Below, one piece after another: positions 23,973-32,666 of a stretch of DNA of 64,000 nt. Below the pieces are notes generated by a model. The model ran no database searches, was not told the origin of the DNA, and worked only from the letters and a program-made list of their open reading frames with translations. The position numbers were made by a program, and so were the translations under genes. Position 1 is the stretch's first letter. Every line of letters begins with the position of its first letter. The stretch spans positions 19,090-83,089 of the forward strand of contig CAMUJH010000014.1 of NCBI GenBank assembly GCA_947089145.1. Direction: 5' to 3'. This DNA is from an uncultured Hungatella sp. (GTDB lineage: Bacteria > Bacillota > Clostridia > Lachnospirales > Lachnospiraceae).

Positions 23973-24057
23973 ATCCGGAAAGCACTTTGGCTGGAGCAAG
24001 GCCTGACAGCTTTCCTTAAATATAAGCGAACACAAAAAGAAAAGAGGAGAGAAAATC

Positions 24058-25680
24058 ATGTACCTGACAAAAAAGAAAGCGTTTGGCACCATAGCTGCGG
24101 CTTTCCCTTTGGCCCTGGCCTGCTGTATGACGGCCCTGGCTGCCGAGGAGGGAGTTGAGTATGTGCCGGCTGTGTATTCCACGTTCTGGGCTCTGGTGCC
24201 CCCCATTGTGGCCATCGGCCTGGCACTGATTACCAAGGAGGTTTACAGTTCCCTGTTTGTGGGAATTCTGATGGGAGGCCTTTTGTATTCAGGATTTAAT
24301 TTTGAGATGACCATTACCCATATTTTTGAGGACGGAATCATTGGCTCCCTGTCTGACAGCTATAATGTTGGCATCCTGGTATTTCTTGTAATCCTGGGGG
24401 CCATGGTGTGCCTGATGAACAAAGCAGGAGGCTCTGCTGCTTTTGGGCAGTTTGCTGCTTCCAAGATTCACAACCGTGTAGGAGCCCAATTGGCAACCAT
24501 CCTTCTGGGGGTCCTGATTTTTATCGACGATTATTTTAACTGCCTTACAGTGGGAAGCGTTATGAGGCCTGTAACAGATAAATTTAAGGTGTCCAGGGCT
24601 AAACTGTCTTATCTGATCGACGCCACGGCGGCTCCGGTATGCATCATTGCCCCCATTTCTTCGTGGGCAGCGGCAGTTACGGGATTCGTAGAGGGGGAGG
24701 ACGGATTTTCTATTTTCATGAGGGCCATCCCATACAATTTTTATGCCATCCTGACCATTGTGATGATGGTGGGCATGGTTCTTATGAAAGAGGAATTTGG
24801 CTCCATGAAGGTTCATGAGACTAATGCGCTGAAAGGGGATCTGTACACAACGCCGGGGCGTCCCTACGGCTTGGCAAAGGAGGAAGCTGTGGAGGCAAAG
24901 GGAACGGTAATGGATCTTTTGATTCCCATTATTTCCCTGATTATCTGCTGCGTGATTGGAATGCTGTATACTGGAGGATTCTTCTCAGGGACGGATTTTG
25001 TCACTGCGTTTTCGGAATCAGATGCCTCCCTGGGCCTTACATACGGAAGCTTTTTCGGACTGCTGATTACCATCGGACTTTATCAGATCCGCCGCGTGCT
25101 GAAGTTTTCTGAATGCATGGCCTGTATACCGGAAGGCTTTAAAGCCATGGTTCCAGCCATTATGATTTTGACGTTTGCCTGGTCTTTAAAGGCCATGACA
25201 GACAGCCTGGGGGCGGATGTATATGTGGCAGGCGTGGTGGAGGCCAGTGCGAAAGGATTCCTTAATTTCCTTCCTGCGATTATTTTCGTGGTGGGATGTC
25301 TTCTGGCGTTTGCCACAGGGACTTCATGGGGAACGTTTGGAATCCTGATTCCCATTGTTGTGGCAGTATTCCAGAACAGCAATCCTCAGCTGATGATCAT
25401 ATCCATCTCCGCATGCATGGCAGGGGCAGTGTGCGGGGATCACTGTTCTCCTATTTCTGATACCACGATTATGGCTTCAGCGGGAGCCCAGTGCGAACAT
25501 GTGAACCATGTGACAACCCAGCTGCCCTATGCGGTGACTGCTGCTGCTGTATCTTTTGTAACCTATATTGTGGCGGGGGTTGTGCAGAGCGCCTGGATTG
25601 CCCTTCCGACAGGCATTTTGCTGATGGTGGGGGTCCTGTTTGCGATAAAGCTGCGGGGAAACACAGTTGCAGAAGAATAG
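24058..25680 (+). CDS. NhaC-family transporter, predicted lysine carrier (LysW type)
   Basis: 540 residues with an apparent cleavable signal peptide (MYLTKKKAFGTIAAAFPLAL..TALAAEEG) and about 11 membrane segments. NhaC-superfamily marks include FIDDYFNCLTVGSVMRP in the middle and CGDHCSPISDTTIMASAGA near the end. By fold it is annotated as a Na+/H+ antiporter, but the lysine riboswitch upstream argues for lysine transport, as proposed for lysW genes by comparative genomics. The direction of transport is not shown. SD GAGGAG; own terminator downstream. Confidence 0.88.
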   Translation: MYLTKKKAFGTIAAAFPLALACCMTALAAEEGVEYVPAVYSTFWALVPPIVAIGLALITKEVYSSLFVGILMGGLLYSGFNFEMTITHIFEDGIIGSLSDSYNVGILVFLVILGAMVCLMNKAGGSAAFGQFAASKIHNRVGAQLATILLGVLIFIDDYFNCLTVGSVMRPVTDKFKVSRAKLSYLIDATAAPVCIIAPISSWAAAVTGFVEGEDGFSIFMRAIPYNFYAILTIVMMVGMVLMKEEFGSMKVHETNALKGDLYTTPGRPYGLAKEEAVEAKGTVMDLLIPIISLIICCVIGMLYTGGFFSGTDFVTAFSESDASLGLTYGSFFGLLITIGLYQIRRVLKFSECMACIPEGFKAMVPAIMILTFAWSLKAMTDSLGADVYVAGVVEASAKGFLNFLPAIIFVVGCLLAFATGTSWGTFGILIPIVVAVFQNSNPQLMIISISACMAGAVCGDHCSPISDTTIMASAGAQCEHVNHVTTQLPYAVTAAAVSFVTYIVAGVVQSAWIALPTGILLMVGVLFAIKLRGNTVAEE

Positions 25681-25723
25681 AAGCTGCTGCCAAGAGGCGT
25701 ATTAAAACAGAACAAGATCCCAG

Positions 25724-25762
25724 ATCCCGGAAGTCCGCCAAAAAGCGGGTTCCGGGATTTTT
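25724..25762 (+). terminator. terminator of the NhaC gene
   Basis: Stem ATCCCGGAA / TTCCGGGAT enclosing CCGC / GCGG, then TTTTT. Its last 17 bases (CGGGATTTTTATAGTAA, 25753-25769) recur exactly at the end of the adjacent family A element, so it may be the remnant of another copy. Confidence 0.85.
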
Positions 25763-25766
25763 ATAG

Positions 25767-25878
25767 TAAACCCCCACGCGCCCGGCCGGGGAGGCATCAT
25801 CCCCCATGAAAGTCCGGCGGGCGCATTTGGCATCCCAGAATGCGTGCCGCCTATTCGGCGGCGGGATTTTTATAGTAA
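25767..25878 (+). repeat. repeat family A, copy 3
   Basis: Starts TAAACCCCC and ends GCCGCCTATTCGGCGGCGGG followed by ATTTTTATAGTAA, the best terminator form of the family. Unlike copies 1, 2 and 4 it is not fused to a stop codon but to the 3' end of a partial, related hairpin. Confidence 0.85.
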
Positions 25879-25954
25879 CCTATAGATTTTTTGCCTTTCG
25901 AGGCGATTGGCATAGAAAAAGGCATGAGTTTTTGATAGACAGGTTATTTTGTGG

Positions 25955-25983
25955 TTGTCACATTTTTCCTGTTGTGCTAAACT
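25955..25983 (+). promoter_or_regulatory. promoter of the DUF4321 gene
   Basis: TTGTCA (25955-25960), 17-bp spacer, TAAACT (25978-25983), 17 bases before the ATG at 26001. Confidence 0.65.
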
Positions 25984-26000
25984 AAAGTGAGAAGAGAGGA

Positions 26001-26261
26001 ATGAAAAAGATGGGTTATAAAAGCTTTTGGGTTTTATTAGTACTTTTACTGTCCGGGATTGTGCTGGGAAGCTTTATAGGGGATGTGGCACAGAATATTC
26101 CCGGATTGTCGTGGCTGAACTTTGGACAGTCATTTGGACTTGATTCACCGCTTGTTGTCAATCTCGGAGTGATTGTCATTACATTTGGACTAACCATTCG
26201 GATTACAATGGCCAGTATCATTGGCGTAGCCCTGGCTCTGATTATTTACCGGATGATTTAG
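26001..26261 (+). CDS. DUF4321 small membrane protein
   Basis: 86 residues with two membrane segments (about 8-28 and 52-84) joined by an extracytoplasmic loop containing PGLSWLNFGQSFGLDSPLVVNLG, the conserved stretch of the family. Function unknown. In related clostridia it is found near maf; here maf is 5 kb downstream, with spo0A, glgA and others between. Own promoter and terminator. SD AGAGGA before ATG 26001; the next in-frame Met is only four residues on. Confidence 0.82.
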   Translation: MKKMGYKSFWVLLVLLLSGIVLGSFIGDVAQNIPGLSWLNFGQSFGLDSPLVVNLGVIVITFGLTIRITMASIIGVALALIIYRMI

Positions 26262-26287
26262 GGCGCTGCCTTGCAGGCGCCTTTTTT
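26262..26287 (+). terminator. terminator of the DUF4321 gene
   Basis: GGCGC / GCGCC stem starting at the base after the stop codon, followed by six T. Confidence 0.85.
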
Positions 26288-26550
26288 GCTTTGCAGAGTG
26301 CGTTTTGTAAAGCAAAATCCTTCGAGGAATGTACAGTATCAGGGCTGTTTACAGAACGAAAACGGCGGCTGCCGCTGCCGCAGCTGCGCTTAGGCGCAGG
26401 AACCCGGTGTGACAGCATCTTTATATCTGAAGGAGGTGTGGTTAAAAAAGGTTACAGGTTACATAGGAATTATGAATTTTCAGGGAGAATCTGAGGGGGA
26501 AGTTTGTATTTTCAAAATCGAAATAAGGCGAAACTTGCGGTCGATATTCG
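26288..26550. other. long spo0A upstream region without a gene
   Basis: 263 bases before the spo0A promoter. It contains a GC-rich imperfect palindrome (CGGCGGCTGCCGCTGCCGCAG, near 26363-26382) and an orphan SD-like AAGGAGGTG (26430s) with no good frame behind it. spoIVB, often next to spo0A, is absent. Confidence 0.4.
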
Positions 26551-26580
26551 TTGCAAGCAGGGAAAACGACAGACTATAAT
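26551..26580 (+). promoter_or_regulatory. promoter of spo0A
   Basis: TTGCAA (26551-26556), 18-bp spacer, TATAAT (26575-26580). No clear Spo0A box or sigma-H promoter was recognised in the surrounding 120 bases. Confidence 0.6.
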
Positions 26581-26610
26581 ACATCTTACCAGCGAAAAGG
26601 AGGACACAAA

Positions 26611-27420
26611 ATGACAGCATTAAACGTTGCAATTGCAGAGGATAACCCGAAAACCATGGAATTATTGAAGGATATGCTGAAAAATGAAGACGGAATCGAA
26701 GTGGTGGGAAATGCAAAAACAGGCGATGAAGCTTACAAGATGATTGTGGATTCAAAGCCGGATGTGGTGCTTCTGGATGTGATCATGCCGGGAATGGACG
26801 GCGTGGAGGTAATGGAAAAGGTGAAAACAGAAGGCAATTTAGATAAAAATCCCTGCTTTATCGTAGTATCAGCGGCTGGAAGCGAGAATGTGACCGAGGA
26901 CGCATTCAGCATAGGAGCCAGTTATTTCATTATGAAGCCTTTTAACAAAGAGGTGCTGGTGGACAAGATACGCCGGATCGGCGGCCGCGGGAGAAAATCC
27001 AGAGGACTGAACCTGGCAGGGACCCGCAAGGTGAAGCCCTTTGAGAGCATGCTGGATTATATGGAGCAGAACCTGGAAAATGACGTGACGCAGATTCTTC
27101 ATGAGATTGGCGTTCCGGCCCACATTAAAGGATATCAGTATTTAAGGGATGCCATTACCATTTCTGTTGAGGATCAGGAGATGCTGACTTCTGTGACCAA
27201 AGTGCTTTACCCCAGCATTGCAAAAAAGCATCAGACGACCCCAAGCCGTGTGGAACGGGCGATCCGTCACGCCATTGAGGTGGCATGGAGCCGGGGAAGC
27301 ATGGACACTATCAATGCTATTTTCGGATATACGGTAAGCAACGGAAAAGGAAAACCTACCAATTCGGAATTCATTGCACTTCTTTCTGATAAAATCCGTC
27401 TGGACTATAAAAGATTGTAG
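26611..27420 (+). CDS. spo0A: sporulation master regulator Spo0A
   Basis: 269 residues. The receiver domain (1 to about 120) has the acidic pair in AIAEDNP and phosphorylation site Asp56 in [13 protein letters not shown], the same number as in Bacillus, with conserved Lys in IMKPFNKE. The C-terminal DNA-binding domain (about 150-269) carries [20 protein letters not shown], the recognition helix, followed by the NAIFGYTV segment. Its presence and intactness support a spore-forming host. ATG 26611 has SD AAAGGAGG; the upstream in-frame extension is promoter sequence. Confidence 0.97.
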   Translation: MTALNVAIAEDNPKTMELLKDMLKNEDGIEVVGNAKTGDEAYKMIVDSKPDVVLLDVIMPGMDGVEVMEKVKTEGNLDKNPCFIVVSAAGSENVTEDAFSIGASYFIMKPFNKEVLVDKIRRIGGRGRKSRGLNLAGTRKVKPFESMLDYMEQNLENDVTQILHEIGVPAHIKGYQYLRDAITISVEDQEMLTSVTKVLYPSIAKKHQTTPSRVERAIRHAIEVAWSRGSMDTINAIFGYTVSNGKGKPTNSEFIALLSDKIRLDYKRL

Positions 27421-27648
27421 GAATGGGGGCGCTACATAGGGATGCCGAAGGAAGCATGGCTCCGACTGTGCAGATTGCACAAAATTATTGCGGCTTATCT
27501 GGTTTGGATTGCGGTTAGAAACCAATAATGACAAAAACAGCTGCAAAATACAAGAATGTACTTCCTAAAATCCCAAAAATGTTGTATACTAAGGCTATTA
27601 AAGTATGAAGGGTTGCGAGATTCGCTCCAAATGAGGAGGTTATTTCAA

Positions 27649-29094
27649 ATGAAAAAGATTTTGTTTGTTGCTTCAGAGGCTGTGCCTTTTATTAAAACCG
27701 GCGGGCTGGCGGATGTTGTCGGTTCTCTGCCTAAGTGTTTTAATAAGGAGTATTATGATGTGAGAGTCATGATTCCGAAGTATCTCTGCATTAAGCAGGA
27801 GTGGCGGGACAAGATGGACTACATTGACCATTTCTATATGGATTATATGGGACAGAGCCGCTATGTTGGAATCATGCATTATGAGCATGAGGGAATCCAT
27901 TTCTATTTTATTGACAATGAAGGATATTTTTCCGGTCCGAAGCCATATGGGGATTGGCTGTATGATCTGGAGAAGTTTTCATTCTTCTGCAATGCAGCCC
28001 TTTCTGCGCTGCCGGTCATCGGATTCCAGCCGGATGTGGTACACTGCCATGACTGGCAGACAGGCTTGATCCCTGTTTACCTGAAAGACCGTTTCCGCGG
28101 TGGTGAGTTCTTCTGCAATATGAAGTCCGTATTCACCATCCATAACCTGAAATTCCAGGGCGTGTGGGACGTAAAGACCATCCAGAGATTTTCAGGGCTT
28201 TCCGATTACTATTTTGCACCGGATAAGCTGGAGGCTTATAAGGACGGCAATCTGCTCAAAGGCGGCGTGGTATTTGCAGATGCCATTACTACTGTAAGCG
28301 ACACTTATGCGGAAGAGATTAAGATGCCGTTTTACGGGGAGGGCCTGGACGGACTTATGAGAGCCCGTTCCGGGAGTTTAAGAGGAATTGTCAACGGCAT
28401 TGATTATGACGATTTCAACCCTGCTACCGATTCCATGATCGAGCAGGTTTATGATGCCAGGAATTTCCGCAAGGAGAAGATTAAGAACAAAAGAGCCCTT
28501 CAAAGGGAATTGGGTCTGGACGAGGATGACGGCCGGATGATGATCGGCGTTGTATCCAGGCTTACGGATCAGAAGGGATTTGATCTGATCCAATATGTGA
28601 TGGAGGACTTGTGCAGCGATGCCATTCAGCTGGTGGTTTTGGGAACCGGCGAGGAGCGCTATGAGAACATGTTCCGCCATTTTGCGTGGAAATATCCGGG
28701 CAAGGTAGCTGCGCTGATTTATTATTCCGAGCCTATGTCTCACAAGGTTTATGCGGCTTCAGATGCGTTTTTAATGCCGTCCCTGTTTGAGCCTTGCGGC
28801 CTGAGCCAGCTGATGGCTCTGCGCTACGGCACGGTTCCCATTGTCAGAGAGACAGGAGGGCTAAAAGACACAGTTGAGCCATATAATGAATTTGAGGGCA
28901 CGGGCACAGGATTCTCATTTACTAATTATAATGCCCATGAGATGCTGGCGTCTGTCAGATATGCGGAGAGAATCTACTATGACAAGAAGCGGGAGTGGAA
29001 TAAGCTGATTGACAGAGCCATGGCTAAGGATTATTCCTGGAATGCTTCGGCGCTTAAGTACCAGGAACTGTATGACTGGCTGATAGGCTATTGA
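27649..29094 (+). CDS. glgA: glycogen synthase (ADP-glucose)
   Basis: 481 residues, GT5 family. It adds glucose from ADP-glucose to the growing alpha-1,4-glucan in the cytoplasm. N-terminus MKKILFVASEAVPFIKTGGL contains the KTGGL ADP-glucose loop; CHDWQTGLIPVY, TIHNLKFQGVW, GIDYDDFNP and the C-terminal EPCGLSQLMALRYG block are all present. ATG 27649 is set by SD GAGGAGG; upstream codons to 27556 lie over the TATACT (27585-27590) promoter box. No other glg gene is in the window. Confidence 0.95.
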   Translation: MKKILFVASEAVPFIKTGGLADVVGSLPKCFNKEYYDVRVMIPKYLCIKQEWRDKMDYIDHFYMDYMGQSRYVGIMHYEHEGIHFYFIDNEGYFSGPKPYGDWLYDLEKFSFFCNAALSALPVIGFQPDVVHCHDWQTGLIPVYLKDRFRGGEFFCNMKSVFTIHNLKFQGVWDVKTIQRFSGLSDYYFAPDKLEAYKDGNLLKGGVVFADAITTVSDTYAEEIKMPFYGEGLDGLMRARSGSLRGIVNGIDYDDFNPATDSMIEQVYDARNFRKEKIKNKRALQRELGLDEDDGRMMIGVVSRLTDQKGFDLIQYVMEDLCSDAIQLVVLGTGEERYENMFRHFAWKYPGKVAALIYYSEPMSHKVYAASDAFLMPSLFEPCGLSQLMALRYGTVPIVRETGGLKDTVEPYNEFEGTGTGFSFTNYNAHEMLASVRYAERIYYDKKREWNKLIDRAMAKDYSWNASALKYQELYDWLIGY

Positions 29095-29135
29095 AAAGGG
29101 CTGCTTATAAACAATGATTAAATGGCAATAAGGCG

Positions 29136-29183
29136 GTTTGGCATAGTGAGTGTGCGGTTACCCGCACGGATACTGTGCCAAAC
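29136..29183 (+). other. long imperfect hairpin between glgA and the HD gene
   Basis: Nested arms GTTTGGCA / TGCCAAAC, AGT / ACT and GTGCGG / CCGCAC around a four-base loop. There is no T tract after it (CTGTCTGTTTG), so it may be a weak terminator, a processing site or an RNA element in the HD gene leader. Confidence 0.6.
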
Positions 29184-29232
29184 TGTCTGTTTGTAATCAG
29201 AGCGCATGGTATTTTGGGGAAGGAAACAGGGA

Positions 29233-29769
29233 ATGAGCAGGGAGAGAATGAGGAAAGAAGAGCTTTTGCAGAAAAGCGCCCGATGGAGCAGGGACGAGGA
29301 ATATATGGCATGCGTTCGGGATATCTTAGAAAATAAGGTGTTTCAGTCCATGGATCAGTTTATCCAGCATGGCCATACTACCTGCAAGGAACATTGCATT
29401 CAGGTTTCTTATATTGCCTTTGAGATATGCAAAAACAGAGGATGGGACAGCCGATCAGCGGCCAGAGCCGGGCTGCTTCATGATCTGTTTTTGTACGACT
29501 GGCATACTCATGCCAGGGAGACAGGAGAACACTTTCACGGATTCACCCATCCCAGGGTGGCCATGAACAACGCTGTGAAATACTTTCAGGTAACAGAAAA
29601 GGAACAGGACATAATTTTGAGGCACATGTGGCCGTTAACGCCCATACCGCCTAAGTCCCGGGAGGGGTATGCGATTTTGTATGCAGATAAGCTGTGCGGG
29701 CTCACGGAATTTTTTGGCCATGCCAAAGACTGGCTTATTGTGGCGGTCTGGCCGAAACAGATGGGATGA
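29233..29769 (+). CDS. HD domain phosphohydrolase
   Basis: 178 residues. The metal-binding order H...HD...D is visible: EHCIQVSYIAFEIC, then AGLLHDLFLYDWH, and a distal ADKLCGL. HD proteins hydrolyse phosphoester bonds, often of nucleotides; the substrate is unknown. ATG 29233 is chosen for the GGAAGGAAACAGGG SD region; an ATG at 29206 lies too near the hairpin and has no SD. Confidence 0.85.
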   Translation: MSRERMRKEELLQKSARWSRDEEYMACVRDILENKVFQSMDQFIQHGHTTCKEHCIQVSYIAFEICKNRGWDSRSAARAGLLHDLFLYDWHTHARETGEHFHGFTHPRVAMNNAVKYFQVTEKEQDIILRHMWPLTPIPPKSREGYAILYADKLCGLTEFFGHAKDWLIVAVWPKQMG

Positions 29770-29868
29770 GAGTATGATTCCGGAAAAGGGCTGCAGGCAC
29801 ATGGTTGAGATTTTTGGAAATTCTTAAGATGGATAGGCCGAAAAGGCCTGGAGTGACAGGAGAATACG

Positions 29869-30327
29869 ATGGATATATGGCAGGAAATGCTTGAGAATCA
29901 GATATTAGTCAGTTCAGTGACCGGCTGGGTGGTGGCCCAGGTACTGAAAACCATGATTGACTGTACTCTGAATCACGGTTTTTCTCCAGAGCGTCTTGTG
30001 GGATCAGGAGGAATGCCCAGCTCCCACTCTTCGACCGTTTGCGCTCTGGTAGTTTCCAGCGGAATCTGCTGTGGCGTGTCATCACCGGAATTTGCAGTCA
30101 GCTTTGTTTTGGCGGCAGTAGTGATGTATGATGCCATAGGAGTGCGGCAGGAGACAGGGAAGCAGGCCAAGCTTCTCAACATGATCTTGGAGCAGGATTT
30201 TTTTAAACTGAACAATCACGAATTCCAGAAGAAACTGAAAGAGTTCGTTGGACATACGCCCCTGCAGGTGTTTGCAGGTGCGGTTTTGGGGATTGCAATT
30301 GCCTTGCTGATAAATATGGCTTACTAA
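29869..30327 (+). CDS. divergent PAP2 family membrane protein (DUF212)
   Basis: 152 residues, about four membrane segments. Family marks: VGSGGMPSSHSSTVCAL, VVMYDAIGVRQETGKQA and EFVGHTPLQVFAGAVLGI. It has the PAP2 His motif (PSSHS) but lacks the full set of catalytic blocks; function unknown. 99 bases after the HD gene, probably the same transcript. Confidence 0.9.
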   Translation: MDIWQEMLENQILVSSVTGWVVAQVLKTMIDCTLNHGFSPERLVGSGGMPSSHSSTVCALVVSSGICCGVSSPEFAVSFVLAAVVMYDAIGVRQETGKQAKLLNMILEQDFFKLNNHEFQKKLKEFVGHTPLQVFAGAVLGIAIALLINMAY

Positions 30328-30371
30328 ACAACAAAATAAAAGAATATTAAAAAAACGTTAAGATATTATAC

Positions 30372-30400
30372 TTGTGTTTTAAAACAAGATGCGATATACT
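30372..30400 (+). promoter_or_regulatory. promoter of the PF06541 membrane protein gene
   Basis: TTGTGT (30372-30377), 17-bp spacer, TATACT (30395-30400). A palindrome CTTGTGTTTTAAAACAAG covers the -35 box (30371-30388). Confidence 0.65.
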
Positions 30401-30462
30401 CTAACATGTGAAATATTACCATGCCTGCTGGATATCTGCAGGCGTTTTGCGTGGAGGGAAGT

Positions 30463-31020
30463 ATGAATGTGTATTATATGATTAACTGGTTTTTTCTCTG
30501 CAGCTTACTGGGGTATCTGCTGGAATGCGTGGTTCTCACCTATGAAAACCGCACTCCGGTTCTGAACCGGGGGTTTGGCCATGGGCCTTTTTGCATCATT
30601 TACGGTTTCGGGGCTGTCGGAGCCAATTTTCTTTTAAGCCCTTTGGCGGACAGCACGGTGAAACTGTACATGGCAGCCATGATTATGGCCACGGTTATGG
30701 AACTGGTGACTGCCAGGGCCATGATCCGGCTGTTCGGCAGTTTCTGGTGGGACTACAGCATGAAGAAGTTTAATTATAAAGGGATCATCTGCCTGGAAAG
30801 CAGCCTTGGATGGGGGCTTTTGGGGATCGTGTATTTCCGGTTCCTTAACGGGTTTTTGATGCATCTGGCCGGTTTTGTGCCTCAAAGGTTTGAGAAGAGG
30901 CTGGCAGTGACCCTGGTGTTGTTTTATCTGACGGATTTCTTATGGTGCCTGCGGCATCAGATACGAACCCGGGGAGAGGAGCAAAAGCAGGTCATAGGGA
31001 GGTTAAGCGTTCGTCCGTAA
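30463..31020 (+). CDS. PF06541 membrane protein (putative ABC-transporter type IV)
   Basis: 185 residues from ATG 30463, chosen for its GGAGGGAAGT SD. Five or six membrane segments. Typical features are LLGYLLECVVLTYENRT and NRGFGHGPFCIIYGFGA in the first third and FWWDYSMKKFNYKGIICLES in the middle. The Pfam name suggests an ABC transporter component, but no ATPase is adjacent and the function is unproven. Its stop lies inside the terminator hairpin. Confidence 0.85.
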   Translation: MNVYYMINWFFLCSLLGYLLECVVLTYENRTPVLNRGFGHGPFCIIYGFGAVGANFLLSPLADSTVKLYMAAMIMATVMELVTARAMIRLFGSFWWDYSMKKFNYKGIICLESSLGWGLLGIVYFRFLNGFLMHLAGFVPQRFEKRLAVTLVLFYLTDFLWCLRHQIRTRGEEQKQVIGRLSVRP

Positions 31021-31050
31021 GCGGAAAGCGGGGCGGACGCCTTTTTATTT
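31007..31050 (+). terminator. terminator overlapping a stop codon
   Basis: GCGTTCGTCC / GGGCGGACGC (two G-U pairs) with a T-rich tail CTTTTTATTTT. The 5' arm is the last coding sequence of the PF06541 gene. Confidence 0.85.
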
Positions 31051-31167
31051 TGCATAGGAGGAAATGCATTGAATATTTGCATCAGATATCGTAAAATAAT
31101 TCATAGACGTCCCCCTGATGATTCATAGTGGGAAGGTCTATGCACACAGAAAGGAAATGCGGAGAAA

Positions 31168-31782
31168 ATGACAGTTACAGATATGAAGAATATAACCTTG
31201 ATATTGGCTTCAGGTTCCCCCAGACGCCGGGAACTGCTCTGCCAGATTGGAATTGAACCGCTGGTAAAGCCCAGCCGGATAGAGGAGCGGATCACGTCCG
31301 CAGTACCTGAAGAGGTGGTGATGGATCTGTCCGCCCGGAAGGCGGAGGACGTGGCGGATTGGGCGCCTGCAGGGACGCTGATACTGGGAGCGGACACCGT
31401 CGTGGCGGTGGAAGGTCAGATTTTAGGAAAGCCCGAAAGCCATGAGGAGGCAAAGCGTATGATACGTCTGATCCAGGGACGTAGCCATCAGGTGTATACA
31501 GGCGTTACGCTGATTTACAAAGGGCAAGAGGGCAGCAGGGGGGTTACCTTTGCAGAGAAGACAGAGGTTATCGTATACCCGATGACAGATGATGAAATCC
31601 AGGACTATGCCCAGGCGGAGGAACCTATGGATAAGGCAGGGGCATACGGGATTCAGGGAAGGTTTGCAGCTTATATCCAGGGGATTTGCGGAGATTATAA
31701 TAATGTAGTAGGGCTTCCGGTAGGACGGGTCTGGCAGGAGTGGAAGCGGCTGATGGAAGAGGAGGAGGAATCACATGATTAA
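31168..31782 (+). CDS. maf: Maf-like nucleoside triphosphate pyrophosphatase
   Basis: 204 residues. Maf hydrolyses dTTP/UTP or modified nucleotides to monophosphates. Marks: LASGSPRRRELL, the phosphate-binding N-terminal motif, ILGADTVVAVEGQILGKP, and DKAGAYGIQGRFAAYI near the C-terminus. ATG 31168 has GGAG four bases upstream; ATG 31183 (MKNITLILASG) would fit the family length just as well. The gene overlaps the following hydrolase by 8 bases. Confidence 0.93.
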   Translation: MTVTDMKNITLILASGSPRRRELLCQIGIEPLVKPSRIEERITSAVPEEVVMDLSARKAEDVADWAPAGTLILGADTVVAVEGQILGKPESHEEAKRMIRLIQGRSHQVYTGVTLIYKGQEGSRGVTFAEKTEVIVYPMTDDEIQDYAQAEEPMDKAGAYGIQGRFAAYIQGICGDYNNVVGLPVGRVWQEWKRLMEEEEESHD

Positions 31783-32560
31783 ACTGATAGCAAGCGATAT
31801 TGACGGAACGCTGGTAAGGGACGGAGAGCATCGGCTGAATCCGGAATTCTTCGATGTGATATTAAAGCTGCGGCAAAAGGGAATTCAGTTTGCAGCGGCC
31901 AGCGGACGGCAGTGGGCCAGTATTGAGGCTGTTTTTGAACCGATAAAGGAGAAAGTGTTTTATTTATCTGACAATGGGGCCTATGTAGGGTGCCATGGCA
32001 GGAACCTTTTTCTGAACCCCATTCACCGGGATACAGCCATAGAACTGATCAGGGAGATCAGGAAGAGGCCGGAATTGGAGGTAATGGCAGGCGGGCCGGA
32101 CGTGGTGTATGTGGATACGGAAAATAAAGAGTTTGTGGACTGGATTATTAACGGATATAAGTTCCAGGTAAAAAAAGTGGACGACATAACTCAGGTTTCT
32201 GATGAGATTATTAAAGTGTCTGCTTATAAGGCCCATAGGATTCAGGCAGCTGTCAAAGGGCTGACAGACAGATTTGGAAGCCGGATGAAAATGACGATTT
32301 CAGGTGACATGTGGATGGATGCCATGGCTCCGGGGGTGTGCAAAGGCCAGGCGATTCAGGTTCTGCAGGACAATCTGGAAATAAAGCCGGAGGAAACCAT
32401 GGCCTTCGGGGATCAGCTAAATGACATTGAGATGCTGGAACGCTCCTATTACAGCTTTGCTGTAGGCAACGCCAGAGAAGAGGTAAAAAAGGCCGCCAGG
32501 TTCCAGGCTGACAGCAATGTTAACGGCGGCGTTTTGAAAATCCTTAAGCTGCTGCTGTAG
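31775..32560 (+). CDS. Cof-type HAD hydrolase
   Basis: 261 residues, HAD class IIB. Catalytic motif I is ASDIDGTLV (Asp8 nucleophile), motif II AASGRQW, and motif IV AFGDQLNDIEML. Enzymes of this group dephosphorylate sugar phosphates or flavin/PLP cofactors; the substrate is not defined. Overlapping start with maf (8 bases) implies translational coupling, using the GAGGAGGA at the maf end as SD. Confidence 0.93.
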   Translation: MIKLIASDIDGTLVRDGEHRLNPEFFDVILKLRQKGIQFAAASGRQWASIEAVFEPIKEKVFYLSDNGAYVGCHGRNLFLNPIHRDTAIELIREIRKRPELEVMAGGPDVVYVDTENKEFVDWIINGYKFQVKKVDDITQVSDEIIKVSAYKAHRIQAAVKGLTDRFGSRMKMTISGDMWMDAMAPGVCKGQAIQVLQDNLEIKPEETMAFGDQLNDIEMLERSYYSFAVGNAREEVKKAARFQADSNVNGGVLKILKLLL

Positions 32561-32666
32561 CCGCATGTTCACCGGTTTGCAGCATTTCATTTATGGGCGC
32601 TGGTTCTGACAAGGCTTGGCTGACTTTGCCCCATGTCTGAGATCATTATGGAAAGGAATCTTTTAA

